Shown here one piece after another: positions 6,526 to 11,757 of a stretch of 11,757 bases of DNA. Location: contig CALFEM010000020.1 in the NCBI GenBank assembly GCA_937950105.1, positions 1-11,757 on the forward strand. Reading direction: 5' to 3'. Made by a program: the position numbers and the translations under genes. The notes beneath the pieces were generated by a model, which worked only from the letters and a program-made list of their open reading frames with translations, was not told the origin of the DNA and ran no database searches. This DNA comes from an uncultured Alphaproteobacteria bacterium (GTDB lineage Bacteria; Pseudomonadota; Alphaproteobacteria; Rhizobiales; Hyphomicrobiaceae). Each line of letters begins with the position of its first letter. Positions within the stretch are counted from its first letter, which is position 1.

Positions 6526-7059
6526 TCAGCCGAACTGACGCATACGGTCGAGTGCGCCCTGCAGGATGAGCGTCGCCGCCATCTTGTCGATGACCTCGGC
6601 GCGGCGCCTGCGGCTCTGGTCGGCCTCGATCAGCAGCCGCTCGGCGGCGGCGGTGGTCAAACGCTCGTCCCACAGCAGCATCGGCAAGGGTGTCAGCGTG
6701 GCGAGATTGCGCACGAAGGCGTGCGTCGCCTGCACGCGCGGGCCCGATGTCCCGGCCATGTCGAGCGGCAGGCCGATGACGAGACCGCTCACCTGCTGGC
6801 GGGTGGCGAACTCCAGCAATTCGCGCGCATCCTCGCGGAACCTGGTGCGCTTGATGGTGTGGGCGGCCGACGCGATCATGCGCAGCACATCGGAAAGTGC
6901 GAGGCCGATGGTCTTGGTGCCGAGATCGAGCCCGAGCAGGCGGCCGCTCGGACCGGCGCGCTCGGCGAAGGCGGCGACGTCGGTGAAGCCCGGGCTCTGC
7001 GGCTTCTTCGGCTTAGCGATGGGGGCGGCCGGCGGATTTGCAGAATCCTCATTGTTCAC
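6526..7059 (-). CDS. ruvX: Putative pre-16S rRNA nuclease / Holliday junction resolvase YqgF
   Basis: A 177-aa RNase H-fold protein of the RuvX/YqgF family, which trims the 5' end of 16S rRNA precursor in E. coli and has been proposed as a resolvase. The acidic active site is intact: D45 in GLDLGTKTIGLALSD, E132 in WDERLTT and D158 in VIDKMAATLILQ. The GLPLDMAGTSGPR loop is also conserved. Residues 1-38 are a Pro/Lys/Ala-rich extension absent from the 138-aa E. coli protein. The only reasonable start is the GTG at 7059, which overlaps the stop of the upstream 151-aa gene as GTGA, so the two are translationally coupled. The PcfJ-like gene follows after 164 bases on the same strand. Confidence 0.92.
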   Translation of the reverse strand: MNNEDSANPPAAPIAKPKKPQSPGFTDVAAFAERAGPSGRLLGLDLGTKTIGLALSDVLRMIASAAHTIKRTRFREDARELLEFATRQQVSGLVIGLPLDMAGTSGPRVQATHAFVRNLATLTPLPMLLWDERLTTAAAERLLIEADQSRRRRAEVIDKMAATLILQGALDRMRQFG

Positions 7060-7511
7060 GAGCGTGCCCCGTGACGCTTGCGCTGGACCTGGCCGCGCGC
7101 CTCGGAAATGCGTCGCTCGATCTCGTCTAGCAGCAGATCCGCTTTCGCCGGCTCGAGACGCTCGAGAGACTGTAGTGCATCCGTAACCCGGTCGGCGATC
7201 CGTTCACGGTGTCGACGCTTGATGGCCTCGATTTCCGCAACCACTGTCCGCAGTCGCTCGACCGCCTCGCCATGGGCATCGGCACCTGCCAGTTCCAGCA
7301 ACGCCTCGCTCAGGATGCCGATCTGCTTGCCGTAGCTGGCAACGTCGGAGATCACCCGGCTCTCTATCTGTGCATCGCCAGCATAGGTGATGGTGGTGTT
7401 GAACCAGCCCGGGTTAATCGACTGCGTAGCGCCGGAGAAGGGCAGGTAGAGATCGAATGGCCAGAAGGGTGTTGAGAAAGGTGGCGCGAACGGTGAGGGC
7501 GAGTTGGCCAT
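7056..7511 (-). CDS. Uncharacterised 151-aa protein coupled to ruvX
   Basis: I do not recognise a named family. The ATG at 7511 is preceded by GAGAG at workable spacing; the frame extends to 7667 but the extra residues look non-coding. Residues 1-28 are rich in Pro, Phe and Trp (PFAPPFSTPFWPFDLYLPF), followed by a conserved-looking segment SINPGWFNTTITYAGDAQIE. From residue 38 to the end it is almost wholly helical and charged, with heptad-like spacing (AVERLRTVVAEIEAIKRRHR, then LERLEPAKADLLLDEIERRI) that suggests a coiled coil, and it ends in a basic tail (RGQVQRKRHGARS). No signal peptide or membrane helix is seen. The short hydrophobic head plus long helical body resembles phasin-like granule or scaffold proteins in layout only. 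Its stop overlaps the ruvX GTG by 4 bases, so both are made from one message. Confidence 0.75.
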   Translation of the reverse strand: MANSPSPFAPPFSTPFWPFDLYLPFSGATQSINPGWFNTTITYAGDAQIESRVISDVASYGKQIGILSEALLELAGADAHGEAVERLRTVVAEIEAIKRRHRERIADRVTDALQSLERLEPAKADLLLDEIERRISEARGQVQRKRHGARS

Positions 7512-7693
7512 GTTGCGATCTCTCGAGTTGCTGTCGTTGGCAGTCGTAGCATGGTGGGAGAGCAGTCGATCACCGGTCTGGTGAAGGCCGCGCGCGGAGC
7601 GAAAGCCTGTTGTCGGGGTCGGCCTGCTCCTGTACTTCCGGGCATATCTCGCTGGCGCACTCGCCAAACAGCAACAATATTGGCAGACATCCC

Positions 7694-8395
7694 ATGAAAA
7701 TCACCTGGCTCGGACACTCCGCCTTTCGCGTCGAGACCGGCGCGAGCATCGTGCTGATCGACCCGTTCCTGAAGGGCAACCCGACCTTCGAGGCGTCCGG
7801 CCTGGCTTGGTCGAAGGCCATCGACGGCGTCACCCACGTCGTCGTCACGCACGGGCATGGCGACCACGTGGGCGATGCCGCCGAGATCTCGAAATCGACC
7901 GGCGCCAAGGTCATCACCAACTACGATCTGTGCATGTGGCTGGCCAAGCAGGGTGTCGAGGCGTTCGATCCGATGAACACGGGCGGTACCACGGAGCAGG
8001 GCGACTTCGCGATCACGCTGGTGCGCGCGGACCATTCCGCTGCGCTCGTCGAGATGGACGTCGGCTACCCGCTCGGCAACGCCAACGGCGTCGTGCTGAC
8101 GGCGAAGGAGGGCCGCACGCTGCTGCACATGGGCGATACAGACATCTTCTCCGACATGGCGCTCATCAACGAACTCTGGAAGCCGGACATCGGCATCGTG
8201 CCGATCGGTGACCGCTTCACCATGGGCGCGCGCACGGCGGCGATGGCCTGCAAGCGCTTCTACAACTTCGAGACCGCGATCCCCTGCCACTACGGCACCT
8301 TCGGGCTGCTCGATGCGACGGCCGACAGATTCGTCGCCGAGATGGGCGGCAAGGGCGTCACCGTGCCGAAGGTCGGCGCCGCGTTCACGATTTGA
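7694..8395 (+). CDS. UPF0173 metal-dependent hydrolase (metallo-beta-lactamase fold)
   Basis: A 233-aa member of the UPF0173 group of metallo-beta-lactamase-fold hydrolases; the physiological substrate is unknown. All expected metal ligands are visible: H53, H55, D57 and H58 in THGHGDH, H114 in ADHS, D148 in GDTDIF and H199 in PCHYGTF. The N-terminus [14 protein letters not shown] and the IDPFLKGNP segment are family signatures, and the length is normal. The ATG at 7694 gives exactly this N-terminus although no strong ribosome-binding site precedes it; the frame is open to 7610. It is divergent from the ruvX operon, with a 182-base gap in which I found no firm promoter, and gatC starts 136 bases downstream on the same strand. 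No signal peptide, so cytoplasmic. Confidence 0.9.
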   Translation: MKITWLGHSAFRVETGASIVLIDPFLKGNPTFEASGLAWSKAIDGVTHVVVTHGHGDHVGDAAEISKSTGAKVITNYDLCMWLAKQGVEAFDPMNTGGTTEQGDFAITLVRADHSAALVEMDVGYPLGNANGVVLTAKEGRTLLHMGDTDIFSDMALINELWKPDIGIVPIGDRFTMGARTAAMACKRFYNFETAIPCHYGTFGLLDATADRFVAEMGGKGVTVPKVGAAFTI

Positions 8396-8531
8396 GCGCG
8401 GGCACGAGGATCGCTTCGCAGTTACCCGCAGCGGCCCGCCGGGCGTGCGGTTGCACGGCCCCGGCAAGGGGGCTAAGAGTGCGGCCGAACTCGCTTCTTC
8501 CGTGGTTAATCCGAATATTCCGTGAGGGCTC

Positions 8532-8819
8532 ATGCACGTCGACGAGCAGACCGTGCGCCGTATCGCGCGTCTTGCGAGGCTGAAGATCACCGATGCCGAG
8601 GCCAAGGGCCTCGAGGCGGAGATCTCCGGCATTCTCGACTGGGTCGAGCAGCTGAAGCAGGTCGATACCGACAACGTCGAGCCGATGACGCGTGTCGTCG
8701 CGCAGGACATGAAGAAGCGCGAGGACGTCGTGACCGACGGGGCCAAGGCCGACGACATCGTCGCCAACGCGCCGATGACCGAGGACCATTTCTTCGTCGT
8801 GCCGAAGGTCGTGGAGTGA
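8532..8819 (+). CDS. gatC: Asp-tRNA(Asn)/Glu-tRNA(Gln) amidotransferase subunit C
   Basis: The small 95-aa subunit of the GatCAB transamidosome, which wraps around GatA and stabilises its contact with GatB. The family pattern is complete: the N-terminal helix [17 protein letters not shown], the second helix [20 protein letters not shown], the extended NVEPMTRV segment, then LR-type linker [11 protein letters not shown] and the ending [17 protein letters not shown], where the last residues normally sit in a GatA groove. GAGGG lies 3 bases before the ATG. The gatA gene starts 5 bases after the stop. The 136-base gap before it contains GC-rich dyads, for example GTGC-ggtt-GCAC near 8449-8460, and AT-rich bases just upstream that may include the operon promoter, but no clear hexamers. 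Confidence 0.96.
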   Translation: MHVDEQTVRRIARLARLKITDAEAKGLEAEISGILDWVEQLKQVDTDNVEPMTRVVAQDMKKREDVVTDGAKADDIVANAPMTEDHFFVVPKVVE

Positions 8820-8824
8820 ATGAC

Positions 8825-10321
8825 GTGACGGACCTGACCAAGCTCACCCTTGCCGAAGCCAAGGCTGGCCTCGCCGCCAAGACGTTCACGGCGACGGAGC
8901 TGACAAGAGCGCATCTCGACGCGATCGAGAAGGGCAACGGCTCTCTCAACGCCTATGTGCTCGGCACGCCCGAGGTCGCGCTGGCGCAAGCCGCCGCGAG
9001 CGACAAGCGCATCGCCGCCAAGAAGGCCGGCGCGCTCGAGGGCCTGCCGCTCGGCATCAAGGATCTGTTCTGCACCAAGGGCGTGCGCACCACCGCCTGC
9101 TCGAAGATCCTCGACGACTTCAAGCCGACCTACGAATCGACCGTCACGCAGAACCTGTTCGATGCCGGCGCCATCATGCTCGGCAAGCTCAACAACGACG
9201 AGTTCGCCATGGGCTCGTCGAACGAGACGAGCGCGTTCGGCCCTGTCGTCAGCCCGTGGCGGCGCAAGGGCAAGGACGGCAAGCTGTCCGACGCGAAGCT
9301 CGTGCCGGGCGGCTCGTCGGGCGGCTCGTCCGCCGCCGTCGCCGCCGATCTCTGCCTCGCCGCCACCGCCACCGATACCGGCGGCTCGATCCTCCAGCCG
9401 GCGGCGCTGACCGGCACCGTCGGCATCAAGCCGACCTATGGCCGCTGCTCGCGCTGGGGCATCGTCGCCTTCGCCTCGTCGCTCGATCAGGCGGGGCCGA
9501 TCGCCAAGACGGTCGAGGATGCGGCCATGATGCTCGGCGTCATGGCGAGCCACGATCCCAAGGATACCACGTCGGTCGATGCGCCGGTGCCCGACTACGT
9601 CGCCGAGATGCGGAAAGGCGTGAAAGGCCTGCGCGTCGGCGTGCCGAAGGAATACCGCGTCGACGGCATGAGCCCCGAGATCGCGAAGCTTTGGGACGAG
9701 GGTGTCGCCTGGCTGAAGGCGGCCGGCGCCACCATTCACGAGATCTCGCTGCCGCACACGAAATATGCGCTGCCCGCCTACTACATCGTCGCGCCGGCCG
9801 AGTGTTCGTCGAACCTCGCGCGCTACGACGGTGTGCGCTACGGCCTGCGCGTGCCCGGCAAGGACTTGATCGACACCTACGAGAACACGCGCGCGGCGGG
9901 CTTCGGCAAGGAGGTCAAGCGGCGCGTTCTGATCGGCACCTACGTGCTCTCGGCCGGCTACTACGACGCCTATTACCTGAAGGCGCAGAAGGTGCGCACG
10001 CTCATCAAGCGCGACTTCGACGAGGCGTGGGCCAAGGTCGACGTGGTGCTGACGCCGACGACGCCGAGCCCGGCGTTCGCGTTCGGCGAGAAGAGCGGCG
10101 ATCCGCTCGCCATGTACCTCGAGGACATCTTCACCGTCACGGTCAACATGGCGGGTTTGCCCGGCATGTCGGTGCCGGCGGGGCTCTCCAGCGAGGGCAC
10201 GCCCCTCGGCCTGCAGCTGATCGGCAAGCCGTTCGACGAGGGCACACTGTTTCGCGCCGGCAAGGCGATCGAGGATGCGGCGGGGCGCTTCACGCCCGGC
10301 CAGCGCTGGTGGCTCGGTTGA
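8825..10321 (+). CDS. gatA: Asp-tRNA(Asn)/Glu-tRNA(Gln) amidotransferase subunit A
   Basis: The 498-aa glutaminase/amidase subunit of GatCAB. It releases ammonia from glutamine and sends it to GatB, where misacylated Glu-tRNA(Gln) or Asp-tRNA(Asn) is amidated. The Ser-cisSer-Lys triad is present: K79 in [11 protein letters not shown]164 in GGSSGGSS and S188 in DTGGSI. The segment [20 protein letters not shown] onward and the [15 protein letters not shown] block ([20 protein letters not shown]) are typical. Odd point: the amidase signature has Arg two residues after the nucleophile (S-I-R-Q-P); here codon 9392-9394 is CTC, giving S-I-L-Q-P. The GTG at 8825 is chosen because GGAG lies 8 bases upstream and [12 protein letters not shown] matches the usual N-terminus. 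An alternative GTG at 8816 would overlap the gatC stop as GTGA and add three residues. Confidence 0.95.
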   Translation: MTDLTKLTLAEAKAGLAAKTFTATELTRAHLDAIEKGNGSLNAYVLGTPEVALAQAAASDKRIAAKKAGALEGLPLGIKDLFCTKGVRTTACSKILDDFKPTYESTVTQNLFDAGAIMLGKLNNDEFAMGSSNETSAFGPVVSPWRRKGKDGKLSDAKLVPGGSSGGSSAAVAADLCLAATATDTGGSILQPAALTGTVGIKPTYGRCSRWGIVAFASSLDQAGPIAKTVEDAAMMLGVMASHDPKDTTSVDAPVPDYVAEMRKGVKGLRVGVPKEYRVDGMSPEIAKLWDEGVAWLKAAGATIHEISLPHTKYALPAYYIVAPAECSSNLARYDGVRYGLRVPGKDLIDTYENTRAAGFGKEVKRRVLIGTYVLSAGYYDAYYLKAQKVRTLIKRDFDEAWAKVDVVLTPTTPSPAFAFGEKSGDPLAMYLEDIFTVTVNMAGLPGMSVPAGLSSEGTPLGLQLIGKPFDEGTLFRAGKAIEDAAGRFTPGQRWWLG

Positions 10322-10344
10322 ACGAACGCTTTGGGAGCGATGTG

Positions 10345-10689
10345 ATGACCAACGTCGAGACGCCGGCCAAGTCAGCGAAAGAATGCTTCGACATGGCGGA
10401 GGTGCGCGCCGAGATCGACCGCATCGACAGGGCTCTCGTCGACCTGATCGCCGAGCGCTTCACCTATGTCGATCGCGCATGGCAGCTCAAGCAGTTGAGC
10501 GGCGACGGCGCCGTGGTGCCGTGGCGCATCCAGCAGGTCATCGACCGCGTCAAGGAGCGGGCCGAACAGCGCCAGGTGTCTCCGGCGCTCATCGAGGCCC
10601 TCTGGCGTCAGATGATCGGATGGTTTATACAGTATGAGGAAGAAAGATTGCGCCAGCACATGGAGCAAGCCGGCGGAGAAAAGCAGTAG
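10345..10689 (+). CDS. Chorismate mutase, AroQ class (all-helical, PchB-like)
   Basis: A 114-aa AroQ-fold protein that converts chorismate to prephenate on the way to phenylalanine and tyrosine. The active-site basic residues are visible with the spacing of E. coli AroQ (R11, R28, K39): R21 in AEVRAEIDRID, R38 in LIAERFTYVDRA and K49 in WQLKQ. Q96 in the last helix (WFIQYEEERL) is a plausible match for the C-terminal Gln that contacts the substrate in AroQ/PchB enzymes. The VPWRIQQVIDRVKERA segment and overall pattern are closer to PchB-like members, so isochorismate pyruvate-lyase activity cannot be excluded. No signal peptide, so cytoplasmic. GGGAG lies 7 bases before the ATG and gatA ends 23 bases upstream, so it is probably the third gene of the gatCA operon. 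Confidence 0.85.
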   Translation: MTNVETPAKSAKECFDMAEVRAEIDRIDRALVDLIAERFTYVDRAWQLKQLSGDGAVVPWRIQQVIDRVKERAEQRQVSPALIEALWRQMIGWFIQYEEERLRQHMEQAGGEKQ

Positions 10690-10699
10690 TTTGTTCAAG

Positions 10700-10727
10700 T
10701 TGAATTGGAGGAAACTCTTATTATACA
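10700..10727 (+). promoter_or_regulatory. Possible promoter after the chorismate mutase gene
   Basis: TTGAAT (10700-10705) and TATACA (10722-10727) lie 16 bases apart in an unusually AT-rich patch within GC-rich surroundings. Each matches four of six consensus bases. It could drive the NTF2-like gene at 10851, although the hairpin at 10741-10771 would then lie in its leader. Weak evidence. Confidence 0.3.
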
Positions 10728-10740
10728 GAGCTTCACTGCG

Positions 10741-10771
10741 GTTGGCCCCCGCAAGGTTGAGGGGCGCTAAC
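10741..10771 (+). terminator. Hairpin after the gatCA-chorismate mutase operon
   Basis: GTT (10741-10743) with GCCCC (10745-10749) pairs with GGGGC (10761-10765) and AAC (10769-10771) around an 11-base loop. It lies 52 bases after the chorismate mutase stop. No T-run follows directly. It is a reasonable but weak terminator candidate. Confidence 0.35.
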
Positions 10772-10850
10772 TTGTCGCGCGCTTGTTAAATAGTTCTACT
10801 CGACTTCGACAATTCGAGCGTGCGAGCCTCTGGCTGTCAGGGAGGCCCAC

Positions 10851-11297
10851 GTGACCCAGCTCATACGCCCGACCATGCCGAGTGTGCTGCGACGCGCGTT
10901 CGATGCGTTCGCCGCCAACGACCCGTTCAAGATCGGCGAGGCCTTCGAGCCGCACGGCACGTTCCTGACGCACATCGACCCGCCGCTGATGCGTCTGCTC
11001 GGCTTCGAGGAGACCGGCAAAGGCATGCGCGCCAACGGCAGCCTCGCCATCGCGCAGCAGTTCGCTGCCGAACTGCAACTCTACAAGGTCGTACATCTCG
11101 AAGTGCGGCAAGCCATCCGCGCGGGGCGTGAGGTTGCGGCCGTCACCGAGTTCGACGCAATGCTGACATCGACCCGCGAAATCGTCGCGGCCCGCTGCAT
11201 CGGCCTCTATACGCTGAACGAGCGCGGCCAGCGGCTCGTCGCCGCGCGCACCGTGTGCCAGCTCATCACACCCGGCTGGGATCACAAGATCAACTGA
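10851..11297 (+). CDS. NTF2/SnoaL-like protein of unknown function
   Basis: A 148-aa soluble protein that looks like a cone-shaped NTF2/SnoaL fold. An N-terminal helix (PSVLRRAFDAFAANDPFKIG) is followed by EAFEPHGTFLTHIDPPL, where the acidic/His strand of the pocket would lie. A helix around AIAQQFAAELQ comes next, then three or four beta strands: VVHLEVRQAIRAGREVAAVT, EFDAMLTSTREIVAARCIGL and LVAARTVCQLITPGW. That helix-then-curved-sheet order is what suggests the fold; no catalytic Asp/His pair can be assigned, so enzyme activity is unproven. The GTG start has a strong AGGGAGG (10839-10845) five bases upstream. It follows the chorismate mutase after 161 bases with a hairpin between, so it may be a separate transcript. 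No export signal is seen. Confidence 0.65.
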   Translation: MTQLIRPTMPSVLRRAFDAFAANDPFKIGEAFEPHGTFLTHIDPPLMRLLGFEETGKGMRANGSLAIAQQFAAELQLYKVVHLEVRQAIRAGREVAAVTEFDAMLTSTREIVAARCIGLYTLNERGQRLVAARTVCQLITPGWDHKIN

Positions 11298-11413
11298 CGC
11301 TCGGAGCGACGCCTCTGCCGCACCGGGCATCGCTGGACAAGCCGGCGCTCGCCCTGCCATATCGGCGCGCCGGTCGGCCGACCGTGCATCCCGCCCTCAA
11401 CCGCGCCGAGCCG

Positions 11414-11713
11414 ATGCCCACACTCAAGCCTTTCGATCCGACCACCCTGCTGCTGATCGCGGCGCTGAACCCTGTGGTGATCGCCATAGGGTTGTGGATG
11501 GGTCTGAAAGCCGATCAGTGGCAGAAGCTGATCGTCGCGGCACTTGCCGCAGCGCTCGGGGGCTTCCTCGCGCTCTATGTGGCGATCCTGGTCGGAGTGA
11601 TCCATCGCGAGGGCATCGGCGGCGAAGCCGGTATCGTCGCGCTGCAGAGCGTGTTCGGCTTCATCTGGGCGGTGATCGGCTGGACGTATGCCCGCTGGCG
11701 CGCCCCCCGCTAG
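11414..11713 (+). CDS. Small three-helix membrane protein, 3' end cut by contig end
   Basis: A hydrophobic protein, 99 aa as read, with three predicted membrane helices: about residues 10-29 (TTLLLIAALNPVVIAIGLWM), 37-62 (QKLIVAALAAALGGFLALYV onward) and 76-94 (IVALQSVFGFIWAVIGWTYA). Similar short proteins of unknown function occur in Alphaproteobacteria. The apparent TAG stop at 11711-11713 is an artefact: only its T is genomic, while A and G belong to the Illumina adapter. The true C-terminus is therefore unknown, though the helix pattern suggests little is missing. The ATG at 11414 lacks a good ribosome site; the frame is open back to 11255. It lies 116 bases after the NTF2-like gene. Confidence 0.65.
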   Translation: MPTLKPFDPTTLLLIAALNPVVIAIGLWMGLKADQWQKLIVAALAAALGGFLALYVAILVGVIHREGIGGEAGIVALQSVFGFIWAVIGWTYARWRAPR

Positions 11714-11757
11714 ATCGGAAGAGCGTCGTGTAGGGAAAGAGTGTAGATCTCGGTGGT
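11712..11757 (+). other. Unclipped Illumina TruSeq adapter at contig end
   Basis: From 11712 the sequence reads AGATCGGAAGAGC and continues through GTCGTGTAGGGAAAGAGTG to the window end. This is the reverse complement of the Illumina TruSeq universal adapter. The first A is probably the A-tail added in library preparation, so the last genomic base is T11711. It is not biological DNA of the organism. Confidence 0.98.

Noticed and set aside
6362..6673. Upstream extension of the PcfJ-like protein to 6673
   Set aside because: It would overlap ruvX by about 150 bases, is Arg/Pro-rich without motifs, and the ATG at 6361 has its own ribosome-binding site.
8522..8824. N-terminal extension of gatA back to 8522
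   Set aside because: This stretch is gatC in another frame. The GatA family N-terminus begins at 8825.
7364..9757. A 797-aa open frame on the minus strand
   Set aside because: It runs antisense to the UPF0173, gatC and gatA genes, all of which have clear family motifs. The translation is Arg/Ala/Gly/His-rich without domains, the usual antisense artefact of GC-rich codons.
9256..10689. A 477-aa plus-strand frame joining gatA DNA to the chorismate mutase
   Set aside because: Its first part is gatA read in the wrong frame (Arg-rich, no motifs). Only the part from 10345 is real, with its own ribosome-binding site.
10767..11360. A 197-aa minus-strand frame
   Set aside because: It is antisense to the NTF2-like gene, which has a strong ribosome-binding site and a sensible fold pattern.
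11741..11757. Sequence after the last gene as a possible regulatory region
   Set aside because: It is part of the Illumina adapter.
1..11757. CRISPR array, toxin-antitoxin pair, retron, phage structural or defence genes
   Set aside because: No regularly spaced repeats and no such gene families were seen. The only mobile-element gene is the partial recombinase at the left edge.

Overview
The window is GC-rich, uses GTG as well as ATG starts, and carries a gene set typical of Alphaproteobacteria, most likely Hyphomicrobiales (Rhizobiales). Supporting signs are a BP26-like SIMPL protein, a DUF599 membrane protein, and ruvX lying close to gatC-gatA. The genus cannot be named from the sequence. 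It looks like one whole short draft or metagenomic contig. The first gene is cut at the left edge, and the last 45-46 bases are unclipped Illumina TruSeq adapter, so nothing biological lies to the right of about 11711.

Layout. (1) 2-1376: the C-terminal two thirds of a large serine recombinase, a 273-bp gene-free interval with short repeated motifs, and a minus-strand tRNA with anticodon CAT, best read as tRNA-Ile2 (lysidine-type). The recombinase lies on the 3' side of the tRNA, so this may be the edge of an integrated element. (2) 1592-4232: a secreted SIMPL-domain protein, a strong hairpin between convergent genes, a minus-strand MarR regulator, and a plus-strand AraC regulator divergent from it. 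The marR-araC interval is rich in symmetric sites that could be operators. (3) 4276-7511, all minus strand: an uncharacterised 151-aa protein that overlaps ruvX by 4 bases, ruvX itself, a PcfJ-like protein of unknown role, and a DUF599 four-helix membrane protein. (4) 7694-11711, all plus strand: a UPF0173 metallo-beta-lactamase-fold hydrolase, gatC and gatA (two subunits of the tRNA-dependent amidotransferase), an AroQ-type chorismate mutase, an NTF2/SnoaL-like protein, and a small membrane protein cut by the contig end.

How they work together. gatC-gatA is clearly one unit and probably includes the chorismate mutase, which starts 23 bases after gatA with a good ribosome-binding site. GatCAB makes Gln-tRNA(Gln) and/or Asn-tRNA(Asn) by transamidation; gatB is not in the window. 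ruvX and the 151-aa gene are translationally coupled. Apart from the recombinase edge, this is ordinary chromosomal housekeeping DNA. I found no convincing undescribed system. The observations most worth a second look are the adapter read-through that creates a false stop codon, a Leu replacing the signature Arg beside the GatA catalytic serine, the recombinase/tRNA junction, a possible 21-bp-phased operator upstream of the AraC gene, and the uncharacterised partner gene of ruvX.
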